From CAZQKW01 sp964594075 (GTDB lineage: Bacteria; Desulfobacterota; WTBG01; CAIYCZ01): 51,020 nucleotides of DNA. Shown piece after piece: positions 8,424 to 16,274 of this stretch (positions within the stretch are counted from its first letter, which is position 1; each line of letters starts with the position of its first letter). A program made the translations under genes and the position numbers. A model generated the notes under the pieces. It saw only the letters and a list, made by a program, of their open reading frames with translations, searched no databases and was not told where the DNA came from. The stretch lies in the NCBI GenBank assembly GCA_964594075.1, contig CAZQKW010000026.1, positions 1 through 51,020 of the forward strand, read 5' to 3'.

Positions 8424-9125
8424 ATGAATACCGATACCATTATTACCATTGATGGTCCCACCGGCGCTGGAAAAAGTACCGTCGGGAAAATACTTGCCGA
8501 GCGCATGGGATACACCTATCTCGATACCGGCGCACTGTATCGGGTGGTGGCGCTTGAAGCAAAGCGGGCGGGGATTGACCCTGAGGATGAAGCGGCACTG
8601 GCGCATCTCTGCAGCCGGATTGATATTTCATTTAAACGGGAAAGCAACATCAAGGTATATTCGTCCGGCAGCGACGTGACCGAAGAAATACGAACCCCGG
8701 AAATCAGCATGCTGGCCTCCCGCATCTCAGCAAAGAAATGTGTGCGCGAAGCGCTGGTGAGGATTCAGCAAGCCTGTGCGCAGGGTGGGAACATTGTTGC
8801 CGACGGCCGCGATGCCGGCACGGTGGTTTTTCCGGGGGCCCGGTTTAAATTCTTCCTTGACGCTGCGCCGGAGGTGCGAAGCCGGCGGCGCTACAAAGAA
8901 CTTATTGAAAAAAAACTGGAAGTAGATTATAGTAATGTTCATCGCGAGCTGTTGCAGCGTGATCGAGACGATTCTTCACGGGCGATTGCTCCCTTAAAAC
9001 CAGCGCCTGATGCGCATATTATTGACACCACGGAGATGACTATTGAAGAAGTCGTGCAAACAATGATGCAGATTATCGAGGCGCGGCATCTTCACAGCCA
9101 TAAATACAATAAGAGAGGTATATGA
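8424..9125 (+). CDS. cmk: Cytidylate kinase
   Basis: 233 aa from the ATG at 8424. A GTG at 8406 falls inside the right inverted repeat and is unlikely to be used. The P-loop IDGPTGAGKSTVGK opens the protein. TYLDTGALYRVVAL, RTPEISMLASRIS, VADGRDAGTVVFPGA and LLQRDRDDSSRAIAPL are all standard for bacterial CMP/dCMP kinases. It phosphorylates CMP and dCMP with ATP. A TATAAT at 8412-8417 lies immediately upstream, so a transcript from it would be nearly leaderless, and no Shine-Dalgarno site is seen. It is followed after 3 nt by rpsA, a common pairing. Confidence 0.94.
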   Translation: MNTDTIITIDGPTGAGKSTVGKILAERMGYTYLDTGALYRVVALEAKRAGIDPEDEAALAHLCSRIDISFKRESNIKVYSSGSDVTEEIRTPEISMLASRISAKKCVREALVRIQQACAQGGNIVADGRDAGTVVFPGARFKFFLDAAPEVRSRRRYKELIEKKLEVDYSNVHRELLQRDRDDSSRAIAPLKPAPDAHIIDTTEMTIEEVVQTMMQIIEARHLHSHKYNKRGI

Positions 9126-9128
9126 CGA

Positions 9129-11060
9129 ATGGACAACACCAAAAACACCCAACGGGCTACGACAGAACCAAACAACGGAACTACAGGAGACAACCAGATG
9201 CAAGAACATGCAACGCTGCCGGAAGAGAATTTTGAGAAAATTTTTGAAGAAAGTATCAAAACCATGCAGGATGGAGAGGTGGTGCAGGGAAGGGTTCTCC
9301 AGATAACGCCTGATTATGTGGTTGTTGATGTCGGCTATAAATCAGAGGGACAGATTCCGATTCAGGAATTTTACAACAGCGATAATCAGTTAACGGTCCA
9401 GGTGGGCGACACAATAGATGTGTTGATAGAAGACTGGGAAAATGAGAATGGCATGATGGTGCTCTCAAAGCAAAAAGCTGACCAGATGCGCGTGTGGGAC
9501 ACGATCAGCACAATTTACGATCAGGACGGCATCATAGAGGGTAAAGTTATTTCGCGCATCAAGGGGGGGCTGTCGGTTGACATTGGTCTCAAGGCCTTTT
9601 TGCCCGGGTCACAGGTTGATCTCCACCCCGTCCGAAATCTTGATAAATTTATCGGCGAAGTCCATCAGTTTAAAATTTTAAAGTATAACCGCAAACGGGG
9701 CAATGTGGTTCTCTCGCGCAGAGCTCTTATGGAAAAGGAGCGGGAAAGTTTGCGGCAGGAAACCATTAAAAATATTCGGGAAGGCGCTATTGTTGAAGGT
9801 GTGATTAAAAACATTACCGACTACGGCGTCTTTGTTGATTTGGGCGGTATTGACGGACTGCTTCACATCACCGATATATCCTGGGGCCGGGTCAGTGCGC
9901 CGGGCGAGCTGTTTTCAATTGGCGATAAAATATCCGTTAAAATTCTGCACTATGATGAAGCCAATCAGCGGGTTTCCCTGGGCTACAAGCAGATTAAGGA
10001 AGATCCGTGGCTGGCCGCTGAGAAGAAATACGCGGTTAATACGCGGGTTACCGGCAAAGTGGTGAATCTTACCAACTATGGCGCATTTGTTGAGTTGGAA
10101 GAGGGCATAGAAGGCCTGATACATGTCTCCGAGATGTCCTGGACTAAAAAGGTTAAACATCCATCCCAGATTCTTGCGGTTGGCGACCAGGTAGAGGCAG
10201 TGGTGCTGGACCTTGACATTCCGCGCAAGCGGATCTCTCTGGGTCTGAAACAGATAGAACCGAACCCCTGGACGGTTATTGAAGAAAAGTATCCCAAGGG
10301 CACAGTCATAGAAGGCAAGATTAAAAACATCACTGATTTTGGCATCTTTATAGGAATTGATGAAGGCATTGACGGACTGGTTCACATTTCTGACATCTCC
10401 TGGACGCAAAAGATTAAACATCCGGGAGAAATATACAAGAAGGGTCAACTGGTGAAGGCAGTGGTGTTAAGTATTGACAAGGAAAATGAACGTTTCTCGC
10501 TCGGCATCAAACAGCTTGAGCCGGATCCGTGGGAGAATGTTCCTAAAAAATATCGCCGCGGGCAGGTGGTGAAGGGAACAGTCACCAATGTTACCGATTT
10601 TGGCGTGTTTCTGGAAATAGAAAAGGGCGTGGAGGGACTGATTCATGTTTCAGAGATCAGCAAGGATAAAGTTGACAACCTGAAGGAGTTTGCCAAGCTC
10701 GGCGATGAGCTGGAAGTCCTCATCATAAGCATTGACCGGCGTTCCCGAAAGATTGGTTTAAGCATCAGAGATCTCAAAGAGGTTGAAGAACAGCGGGAAC
10801 TTCAGGAATATATCGCCCGGGAAGAACAGGCTTCTGCTGCCACGCTGGGTGACGTGTTTAAAGCAGAGCTGCTGCAGAATAATGTAAAAGAAGAACAAGC
10901 CGCAGAAACGGTGGCGGACAATCCACCTGCAGCGGTTCACGAAGCAGCGTCGGAAACAAAAACCGCGGCGCCTGCGGCAGATGATAAAATCCCGCTGAGC
11001 GCATGCGATGAATCACCGGCGGCGGAAACACCGGAGGATCCGTCTAAGGAGACACCGTAA
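9129..11060 (+). CDS. rpsA: 30S ribosomal protein S1
   Basis: 643 aa with six S1 RNA-binding (OB) domains: about residues 50-120, 135-200, 218-290, 303-375, 390-462 and 477-548. The last four carry the regular pattern of ITDYGVFVDLGGIDGLLHI and its variants, ending in conserved RISLG-type strands. S1 brings mRNA to the 30S subunit. The N-terminal 23 residues are polar and unlike S1 proper; an ATG at 9198 is a possible shorter start. AGAGAGG about 10 nt before 9129 supports the longer form. The C-terminus (about 570-643) is a low-complexity Ala/Glu/Pro tail, common in S1 proteins. Six domains match the proteobacterial type. Confidence 0.95.
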   Translation: MDNTKNTQRATTEPNNGTTGDNQMQEHATLPEENFEKIFEESIKTMQDGEVVQGRVLQITPDYVVVDVGYKSEGQIPIQEFYNSDNQLTVQVGDTIDVLIEDWENENGMMVLSKQKADQMRVWDTISTIYDQDGIIEGKVISRIKGGLSVDIGLKAFLPGSQVDLHPVRNLDKFIGEVHQFKILKYNRKRGNVVLSRRALMEKERESLRQETIKNIREGAIVEGVIKNITDYGVFVDLGGIDGLLHITDISWGRVSAPGELFSIGDKISVKILHYDEANQRVSLGYKQIKEDPWLAAEKKYAVNTRVTGKVVNLTNYGAFVELEEGIEGLIHVSEMSWTKKVKHPSQILAVGDQVEAVVLDLDIPRKRISLGLKQIEPNPWTVIEEKYPKGTVIEGKIKNITDFGIFIGIDEGIDGLVHISDISWTQKIKHPGEIYKKGQLVKAVVLSIDKENERFSLGIKQLEPDPWENVPKKYRRGQVVKGTVTNVTDFGVFLEIEKGVEGLIHVSEISKDKVDNLKEFAKLGDELEVLIISIDRRSRKIGLSIRDLKEVEEQRELQEYIAREEQASAATLGDVFKAELLQNNVKEEQAAETVADNPPAAVHEAASETKTAAPAADDKIPLSACDESPAAETPEDPSKETP

Positions 11061-11172
11061 CATATAAATTTCACATCACAGGGCTTTTACGATCAGGATT
11101 TCAACAACCTAAAAAGTGCTCTGGTGCAGAAATCATTAATCGCAAAAGATTACCCACGAGTTCACATTTGAC

Positions 11173-12069
11173 ATGAGAAAGCATCCGTTTTTAGTCGGGT
11201 TCCTATCCCTGTTTGCACTGCTCGCAGTATTAATCGCGACCCTCTGGTTTTCGGGTCGCTACGGGCTCTCCGAGAAACTGCTGACCGGACAAAATGACAT
11301 CGCGGTTGTTGATATAGAAGGAGTGCTCACCAAGTCAAAACCGGTGATAGACCGGCTGCTGCGCCTTAAGAAAGATGAAAACATAAAAGCGATAGTGCTC
11401 AGGATCAATTCACCGGGAGGCGGTGTCGGGCCGGCACAGGAGATTTACTCGGAACTGTTGAAACTGCGCGCAACAAAAAAAATTATTGCCTCCATGGAAT
11501 CTGTTGCTGCATCCGGAGGGTTCTATATAGCCTGTGCAGCGCACAAGATCGTTGCGAATCCGGGGACCATTACCGGCAGCATCGGGGTAATCATTGAATT
11601 TGCCAATATAGAGGAATTGTTAGGCAAGGTGGGACTTAGAAGCGTGGTCATCAAGAGCGGCAAATACAAGGACATCCTTTCCCCGACGCGCACCATGACG
11701 CCGGAGGACCGCGCATTGATACAGGGCGTTATTGACAGCGTGCACAACCAGTTTATTGAAGCAGTTGCCAAGGGAAGAAACCTGCCAAAGGAAAAAGTCA
11801 TAAAAATTGCTGATGGCCGTATTTTTTCCGGTGAACAAGCTCAGCAACTTGGGCTCGTTGACCAGCTCGGCAATTTCCAGGATGCGATAGATGCGGCGGC
11901 TAAAATGTGTGGCATTGTGGGAGAGCCCCGTATCCAGTATCCTGAAAAGCGCCGGCCGTCAATTTGGGAATTTTTCATAGAAGAATCCGTGTCCCGTTTT
12001 AAAGAGGTGCTTGAAAGCGAGCAGTTCAAGATCGGATATGTGTTGAATTCGGGATATCTGCATAAGTAG
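11173..12069 (+). CDS. sppA: Signal peptide peptidase SppA (S49 serine protease)
   Basis: 298 aa, the short single-domain SppA form. One transmembrane helix spans about residues 7-27 (FLVGFLSLFALLAVLIATLW). Then come DIAVVDIEGVL, RINSPGGGVGPAQEIY, the nucleophile segment ESVAASGGFYIACAA and, further on, SGKYKDILSPTR with the general-base lysine. It cleaves leftover signal peptides in the inner membrane, with the catalytic domain outside. It lies 112 nt after rpsA; SppA near rpsA is a recurrent arrangement. No clear ribosome site precedes the ATG. Confidence 0.92.
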   Translation: MRKHPFLVGFLSLFALLAVLIATLWFSGRYGLSEKLLTGQNDIAVVDIEGVLTKSKPVIDRLLRLKKDENIKAIVLRINSPGGGVGPAQEIYSELLKLRATKKIIASMESVAASGGFYIACAAHKIVANPGTITGSIGVIIEFANIEELLGKVGLRSVVIKSGKYKDILSPTRTMTPEDRALIQGVIDSVHNQFIEAVAKGRNLPKEKVIKIADGRIFSGEQAQQLGLVDQLGNFQDAIDAAAKMCGIVGEPRIQYPEKRRPSIWEFFIEESVSRFKEVLESEQFKIGYVLNSGYLHK

Positions 12070-12187
12070 CGGACAGAAAGTTCAGACAGCAGACGGACAG
12101 ATAACAGACAAGAAAAACTCTTCATAAAAATATTCCGCAATCTAAAATCTAAAATCCGCATTCCGCATTTCTCCGAAAGGTTTAATC

Positions 12188-12502
12188 ATGGCCATCGCAG
12201 AAGTAAGTATTGTACCCTTAGGCACCGGCACGGTGAGCGTGAGCGAGTATGTAGCGGGTGCGTTAGAAGAACTTCAGAAGACCGGGCTTTCTTTTAAACT
12301 CACGCCCATGGGAACCATTATTGAAGGTGATCTTGATGCGGTTTTGCGCGCCATTAGGAAGATGCACGAACTACCGTTCAGCAAAGGGGTGCAGCGGGTA
12401 TATACCACCATTAAGCTTGACGACCGCCGCGACCGCCCGGTGCAGATGGACGACAAGGTGGAATCGGTAAGGAAAAAACTGGCGCGAAAAAATAAGAGAT
12501 AA
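12188..12502 (+). CDS. MTH1187-family thiamine-binding protein
   Basis: 104 aa, matching the MTH1187/YkoF-like (former DUF77) family of small cytosolic thiamine-binding proteins. The sequence begins MAIAEVSIVPLGTGTVSVSE, with LSFKLTPMGTIIEGDLDAVL and VYTTIKLDDRRDRP, all typical. A CCGAAAGG precedes the ATG. The upstream gap has the low-complexity runs GACAGCAGACGGACAG and AATCTAAAATCTAAAATCC. The last 77 nt of this gene (from 12426) are copied as part of the 595-bp repeat and reappear at 15969-16045. This gene marks the left border of the accessory island. Confidence 0.85.
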   Translation: MAIAEVSIVPLGTGTVSVSEYVAGALEELQKTGLSFKLTPMGTIIEGDLDAVLRAIRKMHELPFSKGVQRVYTTIKLDDRRDRPVQMDDKVESVRKKLARKNKR

Positions 12503-13020
12503 AAGTGCTCAAAGAGCACAAAGAACAAAACAATTCTCCTCCCTCAAAGAAACTGCGTCACAACCATTCCCGGTCATTGCGAGCGAGCCCGCTTTAGCGG
12601 GAGAGTGCGGCAATCTCCTTGTTTTCAAACCGTTATGGGATTGCTTCAGTCGTTTCACTCCTCCGCCAAAAAAACGGAAATTATCCCTCTCTTGACGGGA
12701 GGGCATGGAAAAGTGCCCATCTGGCCAAAGGTTGAGGGACAAATTCTTAGTGGTGAAGATGATTTTACAGAACGATTTAAGAACTATGTGACGGGGCATG
12801 AAGACATTAAAGAGATTGCGCGCAATCAAAGATTTCTTCATAGGCCCAACCTTGAGTGGCTATTTAGTACGAGAAATGATAGTTTTACAAGAAACCAGAA
12901 AATACCAGAAGCGATAGAGGTGTATGGATATAGTCAGAAAGACATTGCAGATCATTTGGCCATGCACTACTCTTCGATCAGCAGAATTTTAAGAATCCAG
13001 ACAATGTCAAAAAGCAAGAC
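12426..13020 (+). repeat. Long direct repeat, copy A (595 bp)
   Basis: It matches 15969-16564 (596 bp). The first 110 or so bases are identical and the rest differ at scattered positions. It spans the last 77 nt of the thiamine-binding gene, a REP-like palindrome cluster and a 5'-truncated REP-associated transposase. Both copies end at the same point, in AAAAAGCAAGAC. The two copies bracket the zinc-ribbon nuclease gene and hicAB. Confidence 0.92.
12571..12664. repeat. REP-like palindrome cluster (second copy at 16113-16205)
   Basis: It contains GGTCATTGCGAGCGAG, the hairpin CCCGCTTTAGCGGG, GCGGCAATCTCC and GGGATTGCTTCAGTCG. These resemble the short extragenic REP-type sequences associated with Y1 (RAYT) transposases, and a remnant of such a transposase follows directly. 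No coding content is apparent. Confidence 0.6.
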
Positions 13021-13024
13021 CTGA
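12731..13024 (+). pseudogene. 5'-truncated REP-associated tyrosine (Y1) transposase, copy A
   Basis: The frame reads VEGQILSGEDDFTERFKNYV, then IARNQRFLHRPNLEWLF, EAIEVYGYSQKDIADHLAMH and YSSISRILRIQ, and ends KSKT with a TGA. This is the C-terminal part of a Y1/REP-associated transposase: the linker and the terminal helix-turn-helix. The N-terminal catalytic half, with its HUH and Tyr motifs, is missing. The sequence before it is REP-like DNA rather than transposase, so the longer open frame that reaches back to 12605 is an accident. The module is inactive. Confidence 0.8.
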
Positions 13025-13058
13025 CCCCATTAACTATCATTACCTGCGCGGTTGCATA

Positions 13059-13088
13059 AAAAGCGGAGTTGTTATTTGCTCCGCTTTT
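13059..13088 (+). terminator. Intrinsic terminator before the zinc-ribbon nuclease gene
   Basis: AAAAGCGGAG and CTCCGCTTTT form a perfect 10-bp stem with a 10-nt loop, ending in a T-run. It can work in either direction. It separates the transposase remnant from the next gene. Confidence 0.8.
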
Positions 13089-13123
13089 ATTGTATGTTCA
13101 ATTAAGTATTTGTAAACTATTGA

Positions 13124-15070
13124 ATGCATACAACTTCTTCTATGAAAAAATTGACGATTGAATATATGCAAGGTCTCGCTAAAAAAAATGGCGGGAAATG
13201 TTTATCCAAAAGATATATTAATAGCAGTACAAAATTAAAATGGGAATGTGAAAAAGGTCATCAATGGACAGCAAACTACTACCCAATAAAAAAAGGGCAC
13301 TGGTGCCCTAAGTGTGCAGGCGTAGAAAAACTTACTATAAATGAAATGCATAAAATCGCCAATAGAAGAGGCGGTAAATGTTTATCTAATAAATACATTG
13401 GAGCCAACTCTAAACTCAAATGGCAATGTGCTAAAGGCCATAGGTGGGAGGCAAAACCGGGGCATATAAAAAGTGGGCATTGGTGTCCAAAGTGTGGATT
13501 TGAAAAAAGTGCTGAAGCCCAAAAATTAACGATAGAAGAGATGCAAAGAATTGCAATAGCAAGAGGCGGGATATGTTTGTCAACAAAATATATCAATATA
13601 GACACGAAGCTAAAATGGCAATGTAAATATGGACATCAATGGGAAGCCATACCTTATAGCATTAAGAAGGGCCACTGGTGTCCCCAATGTGGTTATAAAG
13701 AGGGTGCAGAAAAACAAAAAGCAACCATTGAAGAAATGCAACAAATAGCAAGAACCAGAGGTGGAAAATGTTTGACAGAAAAGTACATCGATGGAAACAC
13801 TAAGCTCAAATGGGAATGCAGAGAAGGACACCAATGGGAAGCCACACCGGGTAACATTAAGTCAGGTAAATGGTGCCGAAAATGTGCTGGTTTGGAAAAA
13901 TTAACCATTGAAGAAATGCAGGAAATCGCAAAAGCAAGGGGAGGTAAATGTGTTTCTTCTAAATATAACGGTGCCAATACACTTCTAAAATGGGAATGTG
14001 CAGAAGGTCATCAATGGGAGGCGACACCAAACAATATCAAACGTGGACAATGGTGTAACGAATGTTCAACAGGTTTAGGTGAAAGAATATGTCGGGAATT
14101 TTTTCAGCAAATTTTCGGAAAAATTTTTCCAAAAGCCCGTCCAAAATGGTTGGTTAATAATGAGGGGAACCAGATGGAGTTAGATGGATATTGCCCTTCT
14201 CTCAGGATTGCTTTTGAGCACCAAGGATTACATCACTATTCCATCAGATATTCATTTACAAAAAACAAGGCGGAATTAAAAAGACGGAAAGAGTTAGACA
14301 AAATAAAAATCGACTTATGTAAACAGAGGGGAATCTTACTAATACAAATCCCTGAAGTACCTACAATTACACCTGTAGATAATATAAAAAATATTATCAA
14401 AAAAGCTTGTGAATTGAATCATACTCCATTGCCGAAAAAGTTCGATGATATAAAGATAAATTTATTAAATGCTTACCGTTCCCCACATATAAGGAATCAA
14501 CTAAACCTAATGCACAAAATTGCCATAGCAAGAGGGGGTAAATGCTTATCAAAAAAATATGTAAATAGTCGAACAAAATTATTATGGGAATGTGCAGAAG
14601 GTCATCAATGGGAGTCGACACCAGGTCACATTGGGGCTGGTCAATGGTGCCCAAAATGTGGACATAATAAAAATGCCGAAATAAGAAGATTAACAATCGA
14701 AGAAATGAAGCAAATTGCTAATGGTATGGGGGGTAAATGTTTATCAGTAAGATATATAAATAGTGGAACTAAATTAAAATGGGAATGCAAAGAAGGTCAC
14801 ACATGGGAGGCTAAACCCAGCCATGTTAAAGATGGGCACTGGTGTCCCAAGTGCGCTGATAGAAAAAAAGGAGAAACCCAAAGGTTAACTATTGAAGAAA
14901 TGCAAAAAATTGCAAAGAAACGAGGGGGTAAGTGTTTGTCAGCGACTTATAAAAACAGTGTAACTAAATTAGAATGGCAATGCAAAAAGGGCCATAACTG
15001 GTTTGCGTCTCCCAGCAAGATAAAACTTGGTCAATGGTGCCCGATATGTGCAGGAAAGATTGTAAAATGA
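13124..15070 (+). CDS. Eight-repeat zinc-ribbon protein with central PD-(D/E)XK-like nuclease domain
   Basis: 648 aa. Eight copies of a module of about 60-65 residues occur at about 7-68, 69-133, 134-198, 199-258, 259-315, 463-522, 523-587 and 588-648. Each has a helix (LTIEEMQKIA), then GGKCLS, a strand ending W-x-C-x3-GH-x-W, and a closing WCPKC. The likely zinc ligands in repeat 1 are C42, H46, C61 and C64. Between repeats 5 and 6, at about 316-462, lies a different domain with ELDGYCPSLRIAFEHQGLHH and GILLIQIPE. D354, E365 and Q367 resemble a Vsr/PD-(D/E)XK active site with E-x-Q in place of E-x-K. I expect DNA binding plus cleavage, in the manner of zinc-ribbon homing-type endonucleases. 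The gene is AT-rich and foreign-looking. It lacks a clear ribosome site and sits between the two 595-bp repeats. Confidence 0.72.
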   Translation: MHTTSSMKKLTIEYMQGLAKKNGGKCLSKRYINSSTKLKWECEKGHQWTANYYPIKKGHWCPKCAGVEKLTINEMHKIANRRGGKCLSNKYIGANSKLKWQCAKGHRWEAKPGHIKSGHWCPKCGFEKSAEAQKLTIEEMQRIAIARGGICLSTKYINIDTKLKWQCKYGHQWEAIPYSIKKGHWCPQCGYKEGAEKQKATIEEMQQIARTRGGKCLTEKYIDGNTKLKWECREGHQWEATPGNIKSGKWCRKCAGLEKLTIEEMQEIAKARGGKCVSSKYNGANTLLKWECAEGHQWEATPNNIKRGQWCNECSTGLGERICREFFQQIFGKIFPKARPKWLVNNEGNQMELDGYCPSLRIAFEHQGLHHYSIRYSFTKNKAELKRRKELDKIKIDLCKQRGILLIQIPEVPTITPVDNIKNIIKKACELNHTPLPKKFDDIKINLLNAYRSPHIRNQLNLMHKIAIARGGKCLSKKYVNSRTKLLWECAEGHQWESTPGHIGAGQWCPKCGHNKNAEIRRLTIEEMKQIANGMGGKCLSVRYINSGTKLKWECKEGHTWEAKPSHVKDGHWCPKCADRKKGETQRLTIEEMQKIAKKRGGKCLSATYKNSVTKLEWQCKKGHNWFASPSKIKLGQWCPICAGKIVK

Positions 15071-15144
15071 TAAAAAAAGGGAGAGCAAAAGGCACAGGTC
15101 TTTATTCATGGCATACAGCTTCTATTGGTGAAAATTAGATCGTA

Positions 15145-15361
15145 GGGGGCATAGGGTCAGGTCTTGCTTCTTGTCATTTAAATATTTTGCGAGAACCAAA
15201 TGTTCTCCAGTAAGAAATTAGAAGGCAGCGGTCAGCAACTAAAATCGTGACTTGCATTTGGTAAGAATTGCAGGTTAGAGGCACAAAGGCAGAAGGCACA
15301 GAGGCATAAAGATAAAAGTGCGGAGGCAGAGGTCAACAGCGGCTTCTGCCTTAAATTTTTT
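15145..15361 (+). repeat. Intercassette repeat R1
   Basis: It begins GGGGGCATAGGGTCAGGTCTTGC, the reverse complement of the transposase 3' end seen at 13003-13024, and continues with AGTAAGAAATTA, AACTAAAATCGTGA, AAGGCAGAAGGCAC and a terminator hairpin. Related copies occur at 17081, 20139 and 21232. The gap 15071-15474 holds no gene; it contains this repeat and the hicA control region. Confidence 0.8.
15324..15361 (+). terminator. Intrinsic terminator ahead of hicAB
   Basis: AGGCAGAGG pairs with CTTCTGCCT (one G-T pair) around a 10-nt loop and is followed by TAAATTTTTTT. It is the first of six copies of this hairpin type in the island. An upstream AAGGCAGAAG at about 15279 could form an alternative long-range stem. 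Confidence 0.7.
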
Positions 15362-15377
15362 TGGAATAGTAAATTCC

Positions 15378-15406
15378 TTGACAAGGATTAAAGGCTAATG
15401 AATAAT
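15378..15406 (+). promoter_or_regulatory. Sigma70-type promoter of hicAB
   Basis: TTGACA (15378-15383), a 17-nt spacer and AATAAT (15401-15406), about 70 nt before the hicA ATG and directly after the terminator. Confidence 0.65.
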
Positions 15407-15432
15407 TGAGATTACAATCAAGAGCAAAACTA

Positions 15433-15475
15433 ATAAGAAAGACCTATTATTTCTTATATTCATCAAGATAAGAAA
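15433..15475 (+). promoter_or_regulatory. Candidate HicB operator
   Basis: A perfect inverted repeat, ATAAGAAA (15433-15440) and TTTCTTAT (15450-15457), with a 9-nt spacer. A third half-site, ATAAGAAA, at 15468-15475 runs into the hicA start codon. Autoregulation by the antitoxin is usual in hicAB loci, so this is the natural operator candidate. Confidence 0.5.
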
Positions 15476-15741
15476 TGAAAAAAGGTATTATAAATAAAAT
15501 CCTCTCTGGGTTATCTGATAAGAATATACGGTTTGAAGACTTGCGGGGTCTTTTGCTATCCCTTGGTTTTGCTGAGAGAATAAAAGGCAGCCATTATATT
15601 TTTTCAAAGGAAAACATAGCTGAAATTATTAATCTGCAACCGCTGAAAGATGGAAAAGCAAAAGCATACCAAGTTAAACAGGTAAGAAATATTATTATAA
15701 AATATGCACTGCATAAGGGAGCCAGAGATGTACCGTTATGA
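15475..15741 (+). CDS. hicA: HicA-type mRNA interferase toxin
   Basis: 88 aa. HicA (YcfA-like) toxins have a small dsRBD-like fold with a catalytic His in a GSHH/GSHY motif. Here it is KGSHYIFSK with His40, preceded by FEDLRGLLLSLGF, the usual N-terminal helix. They cut mRNA without need for the ribosome. It overlaps hicB by 14 nt. The C-terminal extension YALHKGARDVPL is slightly longer than in minimal HicA. The ATG has only a weak purine-rich stretch before it. Confidence 0.85.
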   Translation: MKKGIINKILSGLSDKNIRFEDLRGLLLSLGFAERIKGSHYIFSKENIAEIINLQPLKDGKAKAYQVKQVRNIIIKYALHKGARDVPL

Positions 15742-15937
15742 AATAATAGTTTATTGGAGTGAACAAGATAACGCATTTATAGCCGAAGTTCCTGAATTGC
15801 CAGGGTGCATGGCTGATGGTTCCACGTATGAAGAGGTAATGAAAAATGTGCAGGTTATCATCCGTGAGTGGATTGAAACAGCAAGGCAATTAGGAAGAGA
15901 TATACCTGAACCTAAGGGTAGGCTTATGTATGCATAG
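15728..15937 (+). CDS. hicB: HicB-type antitoxin
   Basis: 69 aa from the ATG at 15728, chosen because GGGAG lies 6 nt before it and the protein then opens MYRYEIIVYWSEQDNAFIAE. The rest, VPELPGCMADGSTYEEVMKN, then VQVIIREWIETARQLGRDIP, is the partial RNase H-like fold of HicB proteins. It binds and blocks HicA. There is no separate C-terminal DNA-binding domain, as in short HicB forms, so repression of its own promoter would depend on the complex. Confidence 0.87.
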   Translation: MYRYEIIVYWSEQDNAFIAEVPELPGCMADGSTYEEVMKNVQVIIREWIETARQLGRDIPEPKGRLMYA

Positions 15938-15968
15938 CAGCAAAACAAGCAAAAGGGGTCGCCCATTA

Positions 15969-16045
15969 GCCGCGACCGCCCGGTGCAGATGGACGACAAG
16001 GTGGAATCGGTAAGGAAAAAACTGGCGCGAAAAAATAAGAGATAA
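15969..16045 (+). pseudogene. 3' fragment of the thiamine-binding protein gene
   Basis: This encodes the last 25 residues of the protein at 12188-12502 (RDRPVQMDDKVESVRKKLAR and NKR), including its stop codon, with no start and no 5' part. It was left behind by the event that duplicated the 595-bp segment. Confidence 0.9.
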
Positions 16046-16274
16046 AAGTGCTCAAAGAGCACAAAGAACAAAACAATTCCCCACCCTCAAATAAACTGCG
16101 TCACAACCATTCCCGGTCATTGCGAGCGATCCCGCTTCAGCGGGAGAATGTGGCAATCTCCTTGTTTTCAAGCCATTATGGGATTGCTTCAGTCGCTTCA
16201 CTCCTTCGCCAAAAAAACGGAAATTATCCCTCTCTTGACGGGAGGGGATGGAAAAGGGCCCCATCTGGAAACAG

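Noticed and set aside
11061..12187. TPP riboswitch or other RNA switch before the thiamine-binding gene
   Set aside because: No CUGAGA-type core or matching helices were found in the gaps. The region before the gene is low-complexity sequence.
12605..12730. Upstream extension of the transposase frame in copy A
   Set aside because: The sequence is REP-like palindromic DNA and does not resemble a transposase N-terminus. Only the part from 12731 matches the family.
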